This document shows, in pieces, positions 24,768 through 31,982 of a stretch of DNA of 33,112 nt (the stretch's first letter is position 1; the number at the start of each line of letters is the position of its first letter). The DNA is from DAMCAP01 sp964369265. GTDB taxonomy: Bacteria; Bacillota; Clostridia; Oscillospirales; Ruminococcaceae. Position numbers and translations under genes: made by a program. The stretch covers positions 1 to 33,112 of the forward strand of contig CAYJEV010000010.1 in the NCBI GenBank assembly GCA_964369265.1, given 5' to 3'. Below the pieces are notes generated by a model that saw only the letters and a program-made list of their open reading frames with translations, did no database searches and was not told the origin of the DNA.

Positions 24768-25844
24768 ATGAGCAACAAACTACTTATAATCAATCCTGGT
24801 TCTACTTCCACTAAAATAGCTGTGTATGAAAATGAGAAAGAACTTTTTGTTAAATCAATATTTCACCCAGCAGATGAGATTGGAAAGTATGCAACAATAG
24901 CAGATCAATATGAAATGAGAAAAGAGGCTATTTTAGGCTTCCTTAAAGAGAATAATGTTTCTTTAAGCGAGCTATCTGCTATCATCGCTAGAGGTGGAGC
25001 ATTGCCTCCTATCAAAACTGGCGGATATTTAGTAAATGACAGCTTAGTTGCTAGACTAAATAACGAGCCGAGATTCCATCACGCTTCAAATCTAGGAGCG
25101 CCTATTGCAAAGGGCATTGCAGACGAAATTGGCATTAAGGCATATATTTATGATGGAGTTTCTGCTAGTGAGTTTAGTGAAAAAACTAAGATTACTGGCA
25201 TACCTGAAATAAAGCGAGAGAGCTTCTGCCATGTGCTAAACACAAAGGCTATGGCTAGAGTATATGCTAAAAGCGTTGGAAAGAAATATGAGGAAATGAA
25301 CTTGGTTGTGCTTCATCTTGGAGGAGGAATAACTGCTGGTTATCATCAAAAGGGAGCTATCATAGACTCTACCAGCGATGACATCGGCTGTTTTGCCCCT
25401 GAAAGAGCCGGTTCAGTCCCTCTAACTCAGTTTATTCATCTTTGCTATAGCGGTAAGTTCACTGAAAGCGAAATGGAGAAAAAAGTGCGTGGTAGAGGCG
25501 GTTTATATGCTTTACTCGGTACAACTAGCTGCATTGAAATTGAAGAGCGTATAAACAATGGCGATGAAAGAGCAAAGCTTGTGTATGAGGCAATGGCTAA
25601 TGAAATATGCAAAACTATTGGGTATGTTTCTCTCTCAGCAGAACAGCTACCTGATGCTATTGTAATCACTGGTGGCATCGCTCACTCTAAAATGCTTACA
25701 GGCATGATTTCAAAACGAGTTTCACAGCTTGCACCTGTTACAGTTCTGCCTGGTGAGAATGAGATGGAATCTCTTGCACTTGGCGGGCTTAGAATTATGC
25801 TAGGGCAAGAAGAGGCGCTGGAGTACACTGATGAGAAATATTAG
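24768..25844 (+). CDS. buk: Butyrate kinase family acyl kinase
   Basis: This 358-residue ASKHA-fold kinase interconverts an acyl phosphate plus ADP with the free acid plus ATP. Family features are INPGSTSTKIAVYE (phosphate 1 loop, N9-K16), ARGGALPPIKTGGYLVN, LVVLHLGGGITAGYH, and the C-terminal VITGGIAHSKML with the glutamate-rich end block. The butyrate kinase length separates it from acetate kinase (~400). Placed after iorAB, it probably harvests ATP from the acyl-CoA product, possibly acting on arylacetyl or branched acids, not butyrate. The matching phosphotransacylase is not in this unit. Its last 14 nt overlap the start of the alkyltransferase. Confidence 0.92.
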   Translation: MSNKLLIINPGSTSTKIAVYENEKELFVKSIFHPADEIGKYATIADQYEMRKEAILGFLKENNVSLSELSAIIARGGALPPIKTGGYLVNDSLVARLNNEPRFHHASNLGAPIAKGIADEIGIKAYIYDGVSASEFSEKTKITGIPEIKRESFCHVLNTKAMARVYAKSVGKKYEEMNLVVLHLGGGITAGYHQKGAIIDSTSDDIGCFAPERAGSVPLTQFIHLCYSGKFTESEMEKKVRGRGGLYALLGTTSCIEIEERINNGDERAKLVYEAMANEICKTIGYVSLSAEQLPDAIVITGGIAHSKMLTGMISKRVSQLAPVTVLPGENEMESLALGGLRIMLGQEEALEYTDEKY

Positions 25845-26295
25845 ATCAGTTAAAACTAAAGTAGGCTATGTTATTTTAGAAGAGGAAGATGGATTTATTG
25901 TCGAAGCTAACATGCGTGATGAGCCAAAGCCTGATGCTGGTGAACTTACTGATGTATTAAAAAGCGCTAAAACTCAAGTTGTCGATTATTTTGATGGCAA
26001 GTTGTTTGAGTTCAGCCTCCCTCTAAAACCAGAGGGAACAGATTTTCAAAAGCGAGTTTGGGAGCAGCTATGCAAGATACCATATGGCGAAACTATTAGC
26101 TATATGACATTAGCAGAGCGCGCTGGCTCTCCAAAGGGATATAGAGCTGCTGGAAATGCCAACGGCAAAAACCCTATCTCAATTTTCATCCCTTGACATA
26201 GAGTCATAGCAGCCGATGGTTCCATCGGAGGGTTTTCTTCAGGAATACACAGAAAAATTATTATGCTAGAATTAGAAAAATCTAATAAAAAGTAA
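25831..26295 (+). CDS. ogt: Selenocysteine-containing O6-methylguanine-DNA alkyltransferase (TGA read as Sec at residue 122)
   Basis: This is the Ogt/Ada-C type DNA repair protein, which takes the alkyl group from O6-alkylguanine onto one active-site residue and is then spent. ATG at 25831 has GGAG 7 nt upstream and overlaps buk by 14 nt. Family features are FQKRVWEQLCKIPYGETISY (72-91), the DNA-binding helix with YRAAGNANGKNP (Arg105 finger, Asn114 hinge), and ISIFIP. The next codon, 26194-26196, is TGA where every relative has the Cys of PCHRV. The frame then goes on as HRVIAADGSIGGFSSG and a family-like C-terminus to TAA at 26295, 154 residues in all. A SECIS-like hairpin follows the TGA. 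The alternative is a loss-of-function mutation, but intact downstream conservation and the hairpin argue against it. Without readthrough a useless 121-residue protein would be made. Confidence 0.85.
26213..26228 (+). promoter_or_regulatory. Bacterial SECIS-like hairpin after the in-frame TGA of ogt
   Basis: CCGATG (26213-26218) pairs perfectly with CATCGG (26223-26228) around the loop GTTC, whose first base is G. The loop begins 23 nt after the TGA, inside the 16-37 nt window known for bacterial SECIS elements. The stem uses the C-ending codons GCC, TCC and ATC, unusual in this A/T-ending gene set. Confidence 0.7.
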
Positions 26296-26301
26296 TTAAA
26301 C

Positions 26302-26338
26302 AAAGGCTACACCTTGCATAACGCTTGGTGTAGCCTTT
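26302..26338. terminator. Hairpin between convergent ogt and SCIFF maturase genes
   Basis: A perfect 12-bp stem (26302-26313 with 26327-26338) with a 13-nt loop lies between the two stops. The T-tracts are short on both sides, so termination may be partial, but its position fits a shared terminator. Confidence 0.7.
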
Positions 26339-26360
26339 ATCTACATTAAAATTTTCAATA

Positions 26361-27728
26361 TTATTCAGCAAGCATTGAAGCAGCCTTTAGATATAAAGCA
26401 GCCTCCACCCTTTTCTTTTCTAGTTCGCAAGATAGCTTATGTGGAACAAGGATGTTGCCGTTGTAGATATGGCTGTTAGCATTACAACCACCGCTACAAT
26501 AGAACTTAGCCCAGCATTCCTTACATTCTTCCTTGCCATACACAGTAGCCTTAGAAAACTCTGTTTTTATATCAATATCAATGTCATTCGATACTAGAAC
26601 ATTGCCCATCTTCCATTCTTCATGCCCAACGAACTGATGACATGGATATACATCTCCATCTGGAGTTATAGCCATATACTCATTTCCGCATCCACAACCA
26701 CGAAGACGTTTAATGGCGCATGGTCCTTGCTCTAAATCCATCATAAAGTGGAAGAAATTAAAGAAGTTTCCTTTCTTATCCTCTTCAAGCATTATCTCAG
26801 CCAATCTATCATATTCACTTGAGATTGCTGGGATGTCGGCAAGAGTTAGCGCATAAGGCATTTTCTCATCAGCAACAACAGGCTCAACAGATATTTGGTC
26901 AAAGCCTAATGAGTTAAGGTGAAGAACATCGTTGGCAAAGTCAATATTATACTTTGTGAACGTTCCTCTAACATAATACTGCCCCTCGCCTCTTCCATCA
27001 ACTAACTTTTTAAACTTTGGCATAACAGAAGCATAACAGCCGCCGCCACCAAGATTTTTTCTAACCCTATCATTAACTTCTGGTCTACCATCAATTGAAA
27101 GCACGACATTATGCATTTCTTTATTGATAAACTCAATCTTATCGTCAGTTAATAAAAGTCCATTAGTTGTGATTGTAAAACGGAATACCTTATTGAATTC
27201 TGCCTCTTTGCTTCTAGCATATTTAACTATCTCTTTAACTACATCAAAGTTCATTAAAGGCTCTCCGCCAAAGAAATCGCATTCAAGGTTTCTTCTGCCC
27301 TTAGAATGATGGAGAAGATAATCAATAGCCTTCTTGCCTATTTCAAGGCTCATCATAGTTCTGCCTTCATTATAGTCCCCTGTTGAAGCAAAGCAGTATT
27401 CGCATCTCATGTTGCAGTCATGGGCGATATGTAAGCAAAGTGCTTTAATTGGCGATAAGGACATTAAGTTGTCAAACTTATCATAATCATCAACTGAAAA
27501 TAAAGCGCCGTCTTTATATAAAGAATAGAGCTCAGAATATGTTTCTTTAATCTCGTTTTCAGTGTAATCATCTGAAAAAGCCTTGAGAATATCTTCAGTT
27601 AGGTGTTCGTTCATAACACTAGGCAGTTTTCCCACCATATCATATGCTAGCTTGTCCATTAAATGAACGCTACCACTATTAACATCTAGCACAAAGTTTA
27701 GGTCTTTATGCGAAAAACGATGTATCAT
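26361..27728 (-). CDS. SCIFF peptide maturase, radical SAM/SPASM protein
   Basis: This 455-residue radical SAM enzyme belongs to the group that cross-links the SCIFF (six cysteines in forty-five) peptide by forming thioether bonds; the characterised example is CteB. An N-terminal peptide-recognition region (1-~90) opens IHRFSHKDLNFVLDVNSGSVHL, typical of the family. The radical SAM motif is C105-x3-C109-x2-C112 (CNMRCEYC). A SPASM-type cysteine-rich tail (~340-430) holds CAIKRLRGCGCG, YPCHQFVGH and ECKECWAKFYCSGGCN for auxiliary Fe-S clusters. It lies directly downstream of the SCIFF peptide gene, separated by a stem-loop at 27761-27780. Confidence 0.95.
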   Translation of the reverse strand: MIHRFSHKDLNFVLDVNSGSVHLMDKLAYDMVGKLPSVMNEHLTEDILKAFSDDYTENEIKETYSELYSLYKDGALFSVDDYDKFDNLMSLSPIKALCLHIAHDCNMRCEYCFASTGDYNEGRTMMSLEIGKKAIDYLLHHSKGRRNLECDFFGGEPLMNFDVVKEIVKYARSKEAEFNKVFRFTITTNGLLLTDDKIEFINKEMHNVVLSIDGRPEVNDRVRKNLGGGGCYASVMPKFKKLVDGRGEGQYYVRGTFTKYNIDFANDVLHLNSLGFDQISVEPVVADEKMPYALTLADIPAISSEYDRLAEIMLEEDKKGNFFNFFHFMMDLEQGPCAIKRLRGCGCGNEYMAITPDGDVYPCHQFVGHEEWKMGNVLVSNDIDIDIKTEFSKATVYGKEECKECWAKFYCSGGCNANSHIYNGNILVPHKLSCELEKKRVEAALYLKAASMLAE

Positions 27729-27760
27729 TTATAATACCTCCAAAATAACACAAAAATTTA

Positions 27761-27780
27761 GGGACAGTACAAACTGTCCC
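27761..27780 (-). terminator. Stem-loop between the SCIFF peptide and its maturase
   Basis: GGGACAGT and ACTGTCCC form a perfect 8-bp stem with a 4-nt loop, followed on the minus strand by TAAATTTTT. It probably acts as a partial terminator that gives much more peptide mRNA than maturase mRNA. Confidence 0.65.
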
Positions 27781-27796
27781 ATAACTTTAAAGTGAC

Positions 27797-27940
27797 TTAT
27801 CTATTTCTCTCACATTTCTGATTAGCAACAGTACAAGATGTTTTGCAAGCAGATTGACAAGATGCTTGGCACTCGCCACAACCGCCCTTTACTGCTGATT
27901 CCTTTAGATTTGGTTTGTTAAGAGTTTTTATGTGTTTCAT
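27797..27940 (-). CDS. SCIFF peptide (six-cysteine ribosomally made precursor)
   Basis: This is a 47-residue peptide on the minus strand, starting at an ATG with GGAG 7 nt upstream. The leader-like N-terminus reads MKHIKTLNKPNLKES, and the core holds exactly six cysteines at 21, 24, 28, 32, 36 and 43 (GGCGECQASCQSACKTSC). This matches the SCIFF family, nearly universal in Clostridia and always next to its radical SAM maturase, as here. The mature product carries thioether links; its biological role is not settled. The gene is too short for ordinary gene callers and is easy to miss. Confidence 0.95.
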   Translation of the reverse strand: MKHIKTLNKPNLKESAVKGGCGECQASCQSACKTSCTVANQKCERNR

Positions 27941-27985
27941 AGTAATGCTCCATTCTGTCGCTCAGCTCCGACATAAAATAATAAT

Positions 27986-28024
27986 AAAAATTTTCTCTTA
28001 TCATGCTGAGTAAAATGATAAGAG
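27986..28024 (-). terminator. Hairpin between the TIGR04086 gene and the SCIFF gene
   Basis: CTCTTATCAT and its exact complement form a perfect 10-bp stem (27995-28004 with 28015-28024) with a 10-nt loop; the minus strand continues AAAATTTTTATTATT. The T-tract is offset by four A, so this may be a weak terminator or an mRNA-stability element. Confidence 0.5.
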
Positions 28025-28128
28025 CTTTATTGTGTTTTAAGCGATAATCGCCCAACACATAGCACTTCATGCTATAAAATTAAAATTACACTAGTATTAT
28101 ACACCAAAAAAATAATAAGTGCAAGCCT

Positions 28129-28545
28129 TTATTTTACTATTGCATTGCCCTTGCCAACTTTTCTTACATTAACACCATAAATTCCGCCTATCATTCCGCT
28201 AAGAAGGCATATTGCAAGCTTTGTAAAAGCTAACACACCAAATTCTAATGAAAATAAAAGCGATATTATAAAATATATAACATAAAAAAGCCCGCCAACA
28301 GCAGCACCAACCATCATTCCATTTTTTCTATAGGCAGATGTTGCAAATCCTGCTGCAATCATAACTGAGGCAATAGTCGAAGCTACCATTACAGCATCGA
28401 CTGTTGAAACTGGAACATCAGCCACCATCATAACCCCAGCTGTTGCAAGGACTAACAAACCACATATCACAAAGCCAAGGATAGTCGCCTTTATTATAGT
28501 TGTGTGTAAACTTTGAGGCTTCTTTTTCTTTTTATTTTTTCTCAT
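28129..28545 (-). CDS. TIGR04086 family membrane protein
   Basis: This 138-residue protein has a lysine-rich start (RKNKKKKK) and four hydrophobic segments (~20-42, 48-67, 76-97, 100-125). The layout and location between yajC and the SCIFF gene match the TIGR04086 family, which in Clostridia regularly neighbours the SCIFF pair. Its function is unknown. The positive N-terminus suggests an N-in topology. Confidence 0.8.
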   Translation of the reverse strand: MRKNKKKKKPQSLHTTIIKATILGFVICGLLVLATAGVMMVADVPVSTVDAVMVASTIASVMIAAGFATSAYRKNGMMVGAAVGGLFYVIYFIISLLFSLEFGVLAFTKLAICLLSGMIGGIYGVNVRKVGKGNAIVK

Positions 28546-28618
28546 GCCATCCCTCCTAAAATTTAATAATCGCTACTATTAAATAGTTATGTTAAAGGGC
28601 AAGACATAATTCCTATAC

Positions 28619-28915
28619 TTAAACTTTTGTAATGATTTCTCTAACTGCCCAACGAGCAAAACGAATTTTAACTCTATCGCTGCCTGTTTCAGCTATAATT
28701 GTATCCTCACGAACACTAACTACAGTCGCAACAATGCCGCCTTCAGTTAAAATCTCATCACCAACTTCTAAGCTGGCTCTCATGCTAGCTGTTTGCTTGT
28801 CTTTTTTTCTTTGTGGTACTACTAAGAAAAAGTACATCATCGCAAATGTAATACCAATAATCACAAAAGAACTTAGCATAGATCCAGATTCAGCTGTTAA
28901 TAAAAAATTTGTCAT
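28619..28915 (-). CDS. yajC: Preprotein translocase subunit YajC
   Basis: This 98-residue protein has one N-terminal membrane helix (~14-33), then VVPQRKKDKQ and the YajC core SLEVGDEILTEGGIVATVVSVREDTIIAETG. It is an accessory of the SecDF complex. Length is normal. GGAGGG precedes the ATG, and a strong promoter lies at 28947-28975. In many Clostridia secDF follow the SCIFF genes; they are not in this window. Confidence 0.93.
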   Translation of the reverse strand: MTNFLLTAESGSMLSSFVIIGITFAMMYFFLVVPQRKKDKQTASMRASLEVGDEILTEGGIVATVVSVREDTIIAETGSDRVKIRFARWAVREIITKV

Positions 28916-28946
28916 TATATTCCCTCCATATTTTTATACTTTTAAT

Positions 28947-28975
28947 ATTATACACAAATTCCCACACGATTACAA
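28947..28975 (-). promoter_or_regulatory. Sigma-A promoter for yajC and downstream genes
   Basis: On the minus strand TTGTAA (28970-28975), 17 bp, then TATAAT (28947-28952). The leader to the ATG is about 25 nt. Confidence 0.7.
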
Positions 28976-29018
28976 GGGTTATATGATATTTTTCTCCTCA
29001 AAACACTAATAAATGCAA

Positions 29019-29056
29019 CAAAAAGCAGCAATTATTAACTGAACAATTGCTGCTTT
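29019..29056 (-). terminator. Rho-independent terminator after the coat-like gene
   Basis: A perfect 12-bp stem (29045-29056 with 29022-29033) with an 11-nt loop; the minus strand continues into TTTTT. It lies 8 bp after the stop at 29064. Confidence 0.85.
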
Positions 29057-29063
29057 ATATATT

Positions 29064-29405
29064 TTAGCCTCTTTTACACACCCTGCATTCACAATCGGTG
29101 CGTTTACAACCTTCCTCCATTGTTTCGTATACTTCTAATGTGGATTTAATTTTGTTTAGCAAAATCCATTCCTGCATAATAACATTATTGAGAAAGTTCG
29201 TTGTACATTTGCAGTTGCTTAATAGATATTTTGCACATATCTCATCACAAGAAAATTTATGCACTACCTCCTGCAATTTTTCTCCCTCTGCATTAAGTAA
29301 ATGCGCAAGTGCAAGTTCTTCAACTGCAACCGATTGCAATATATCAACTACAACCTCAGAAAGATTAGGGCGATTAGTTCCATCTGGAATTTGTGGCATT
29401 CCCAT
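29064..29405 (-). CDS. Small helical protein, possible spore coat/exosporium component
   Basis: This is a 113-residue protein with no signal peptide. It begins MGMPQIPDGTNRPNLSEVV and continues with a helical segment (VVDILQSVAVEELALAHLLNAEGEKLQ). This pattern recalls small Firmicute proteins annotated as spore coat or exosporium-like. The C-terminus is cysteine-rich (CKRTDCECRVCKRG), and three further cysteines lie mid-protein, which could cross-link. A CATAGTATA sequence at 29441-29449 fits a mother-cell sigma -10 (CATANNNTA). The assignment is weak; a plain hypothetical protein is the safe reading. It is monocistronic with its own terminator. Confidence 0.6.
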   Translation of the reverse strand: MGMPQIPDGTNRPNLSEVVVDILQSVAVEELALAHLLNAEGEKLQEVVHKFSCDEICAKYLLSNCKCTTNFLNNVIMQEWILLNKIKSTLEVYETMEEGCKRTDCECRVCKRG

Positions 29406-29440
29406 AATAAATATTCTCCTTACTAATTTTGTTGTTTCTA

Positions 29441-29449
29441 TATACTATG
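29441..29449 (-). promoter_or_regulatory. Candidate mother-cell sigma (SigK/SigE-type) -10 element
   Basis: The minus strand reads CATAGTATA, matching CATANNNTA, about 36 nt before the ATG at 29405. No matching -35 is clear, and a poor sigma-A reading (TTTAAA-17-TATATA) is also possible at the same place. Confidence 0.25.
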
Positions 29450-29474
29450 CATTTACACAGATTTAAATTACAAA

Positions 29475-30827
29475 TCATAAGGTTAAAATCATATATAAAG
29501 TCGTTACTGCTAAACCACAAAGTACAGGAATTAAATTTTTCCTCACTAGCTCATTAGGAGATACCTTGCATATTGCAGCAACTGGTATAACCGCCCAAGG
29601 AATTATAGTTCCTCCACCAACCCAAATTGTCACTATCTGTCCATAAGCAGCAAGCTTTGCAACACTTATTTCCATAGCTGCACCAAAACTATAAGCAAGT
29701 GTGCCAACAATTGGAAGCCCAGAGAAGCCGCTGCCATCAAGCCCAGCAGTTACTGCAACTGCGCCTTGCGTTAACACAGCAGTCGCAGGGCTTAAGCCTA
29801 CCTTTGATGATAGAGCAAAGCTTATGTCGTTTAGTATAGAAATTTCGTGCCCACCTAAAATTTTAGGAGCCATCTCTGCATTTCCTATAAAGAAAAAACC
29901 GCCAATTACTATAACAGGGGCAAAAACTTTTATACCAAATGAAAAGCCGTCCTTTAAATTATCGACACATATTTCCATTGCATCCTTAGGGCAGTGGCAA
30001 GAAAACAGGCAAACTATACTAATTACAATTACGCTCCCTCCTATTAAGGAAGTTGCATCTCCTCCTGTTAGCTTTAACGCTACTAGCAAAAATAAATCTA
30101 CTAAAAAAACTAATATGGTGAACACACCAATAAGCTTGCCTTTAGCTGTTATTTCTGAGCTATCTATAGCATCAATTGGTACTACACTATTCTTTTCAAG
30201 CTTTAAATCTCTTTTAAGCATAATAAACGCAACTAATAAAGTCACTCCACTCATAATTAGCCATATTGGTATAGAGGCTGACATAATGCTAGCAACTTCT
30301 AAGTTTGCACTCTTTGCAGTTACTGTAGGTGCGCCTTGAATAAAATAATCTGCCGAAAGCCCCATACCATGACCACATATATTCATAGCTACAGCAACCC
30401 ATATTGGATTTAATCCAAGTTTTGAGGCAAAAGGTAGAATAACAGCACCAACCAAAGCAACTGCTGGGCTAGGCCATATCACTAAAGAGCACAAAAGCAT
30501 TATAAAGCCTATAACCAAGAAGGTTATTTCTTTATTTATCATAAACTTTTTTAAAGGCGAGGCTATTGCAACATCTGCCCCAACATAAGATAAGCTCTTG
30601 CTCATACTAACAACAAGAGAAATTATAAGAATGATGCTCCAAAACTCCGTTCCAGCAAAAATCAAGGCATTATAAAGCGCTGAAACACCAGTCACTATAT
30701 CGCCACCAACTAATGCACCAATAGCAAATATACCTATAAAACAAGGAAGTACAATCTCTTTTTTAAGTATCAAAGAAACAAACACAAGTATTACAAAAAA
30801 TATATAAACATAATGTATTAATCCCAT
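29475..30827 (-). CDS. Polytopic permease of the ion-transporter superfamily type, substrate unknown
   Basis: This 450-residue membrane protein has about 12 hydrophobic segments. Blocks such as VIWPSPAVALVGAVILPFASKLGLNPIWVAVAMN, the STADYF-like GLSADYFIQGAPTV, and the second-half repeat GLDGSGFSGLPIVGTLAYSFG show the two-fold inverted layout of GntP/CitMHS/Dcu-type transporters. I cannot name the substrate. It starts 8 bp after a P-loop protein gene, so the two form an operon; the partner has no ABC-type signature, so this is not an ABC transporter. No terminator is seen after it. Confidence 0.75.
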   Translation of the reverse strand: MGLIHYVYIFFVILVFVSLILKKEIVLPCFIGIFAIGALVGGDIVTGVSALYNALIFAGTEFWSIILIISLVVSMSKSLSYVGADVAIASPLKKFMINKEITFLVIGFIMLLCSLVIWPSPAVALVGAVILPFASKLGLNPIWVAVAMNICGHGMGLSADYFIQGAPTVTAKSANLEVASIMSASIPIWLIMSGVTLLVAFIMLKRDLKLEKNSVVPIDAIDSSEITAKGKLIGVFTILVFLVDLFLLVALKLTGGDATSLIGGSVIVISIVCLFSCHCPKDAMEICVDNLKDGFSFGIKVFAPVIVIGGFFFIGNAEMAPKILGGHEISILNDISFALSSKVGLSPATAVLTQGAVAVTAGLDGSGFSGLPIVGTLAYSFGAAMEISVAKLAAYGQIVTIWVGGGTIIPWAVIPVAAICKVSPNELVRKNLIPVLCGLAVTTLYMILTL

Positions 30828-30835
30828 GTTCCCTC

Positions 30836-31873
30836 CTATTTATAACGAAATAATATATTATCAATATATTTATTGGCAAGTTCAAAATTCATTGAGCTTG
30901 AATATATATCCTCTATAATCTCGTGTTTTTCAAACGAACTTATAAGCATTTCTTTTGCTAGCTCCAATAACAAATCAATAACCTTATTGTTCTTTTCGAT
31001 ATGTGGCTTTGAATTTTTTAGTGTCTTCTTATACCAAGTTGATATGTTGATAGGAGTGAATTTTTTATTTGTTATAGGTGTGAATGCGAGATTTAATTCT
31101 TTAATAACAACTGACTTAACAATATCGTTATCAAACACATATAAATATGATTCTGTGTCATATCCTTTTTGGTTCGCTATTTCAATAATTTTCCTCATAA
31201 AAATAGAGTTTGCATATTCGTTAGTATGTTTTGTGGTATAAACAGCCTTGTTAGTTAAAAGCGATTCTGTCATGTCTTCATAGCCTTTATATGAAAAAGC
31301 CTCCGAAAGTAGTAAGCGATTTTTGCCTTTACTATCTTTTTCTCCAGTTATTAAACGCTCACAAAGTTCTTCGGCTGTCTTTTCAATTTTATCCTTATTT
31401 ATATGCGCTTTATACAGCACTTTGTTTATATTCATAACGCTGCTTGCTGTTTTTAGATAGCTATAAGCATCATTATAAGCTTTCTTTTTGTAGGCTAGAC
31501 ATTCTTTGACTATATCACGATTTTCAACTAAATTTACCTCATCTAAAAACTGAGCAAGGTCAACAATTTCTTCTAATATCATAGGTATAGTTGCTTCCAT
31601 TGCATGAGGGGCAGTTGCATCAAGAAAAGTCATTTTAAGCTCTGGTATGTTAATACCATCATAGCTTTTTGGATCGCTAGAACAAAGTATACCTTCAACA
31701 TCATAGCCTTTAGATTCAAAAACCTCGCCTATTCTTTTTAGTGCAGTGCTTTTTCCAACACCAGACCCGCCTTTTATTAAGTAGATTTTATTCCAATTTT
31801 CTCTATCATAAATGCTCTCAAAAAAGCTAGCAAATCCATTCCCTGTATTTGCAGCTGCAAAATAATGTTTCAT
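30836..31873 (-). CDS. P-loop ATPase with internal duplication (PRK06851-like)
   Basis: This is a 345-residue soluble protein. The first half opens KHYFAAANTGNGFASFFESI and has an intact Walker A GGSGVGKS (35-42). From residue 55 it reads KGYDVEGILCSSDPKSYDG, then INIPELKMTFLDATAPH, which matches the PRK06851-like ATPases of Firmicutes. The second half repeats this layout: from residue 236 KGYDTESYLYVFDND and then VVIKELNLAFTPIT. The Walker A position of the repeat (~211-222) has no GxxxxGK, so the second site appears dead. A long helical region (~100-180) joins the halves. It is first in an operon with the permease. Its function is unknown; an ATP-dependent regulator or activator of the permease is only inference. 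AAAGGAG precedes the ATG. Confidence 0.8.
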   Translation of the reverse strand: MKHYFAAANTGNGFASFFESIYDRENWNKIYLIKGGSGVGKSTALKRIGEVFESKGYDVEGILCSSDPKSYDGINIPELKMTFLDATAPHAMEATIPMILEEIVDLAQFLDEVNLVENRDIVKECLAYKKKAYNDAYSYLKTASSVMNINKVLYKAHINKDKIEKTAEELCERLITGEKDSKGKNRLLLSEAFSYKGYEDMTESLLTNKAVYTTKHTNEYANSIFMRKIIEIANQKGYDTESYLYVFDNDIVKSVVIKELNLAFTPITNKKFTPINISTWYKKTLKNSKPHIEKNNKVIDLLLELAKEMLISSFEKHEIIEDIYSSSMNFELANKYIDNILFRYK

Positions 31874-31935
31874 ATGATAACACTCCTTTCAATTTACTAC
31901 CATAGTATGTTAAAGCTTATTTATTTGCTATTATA

Positions 31936-31976
31936 AAAATAAAAAGAGATACAAAAACTAATTCGTATCTCTTTTT
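31936..31976 (-). terminator. Rho-independent terminator after the histidine kinase
   Basis: A perfect 12-bp stem (31965-31976 with 31941-31952) with a 12-nt loop continues on the minus strand into ATTTTTAT. It lies 7 bp after the stop at 31983. Confidence 0.85.
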
Positions 31977-31982
31977 GTCTTA

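Noticed and set aside
25831..26196. Alkyltransferase as a 121-residue protein ending at TGA, or as a pseudogene
   Set aside because: Truncation would remove the active site and the conserved C-terminal helix. The frame continues intact with family sequence, and a SECIS-like hairpin follows the TGA.
29701..30339. Plus-strand open frame of 212 residues opposite the permease
   Set aside because: It is antisense to a coherent 12-segment membrane protein and has no start signal; its Pro/Thr/Ile-rich composition is a mirror of hydrophobic codons.
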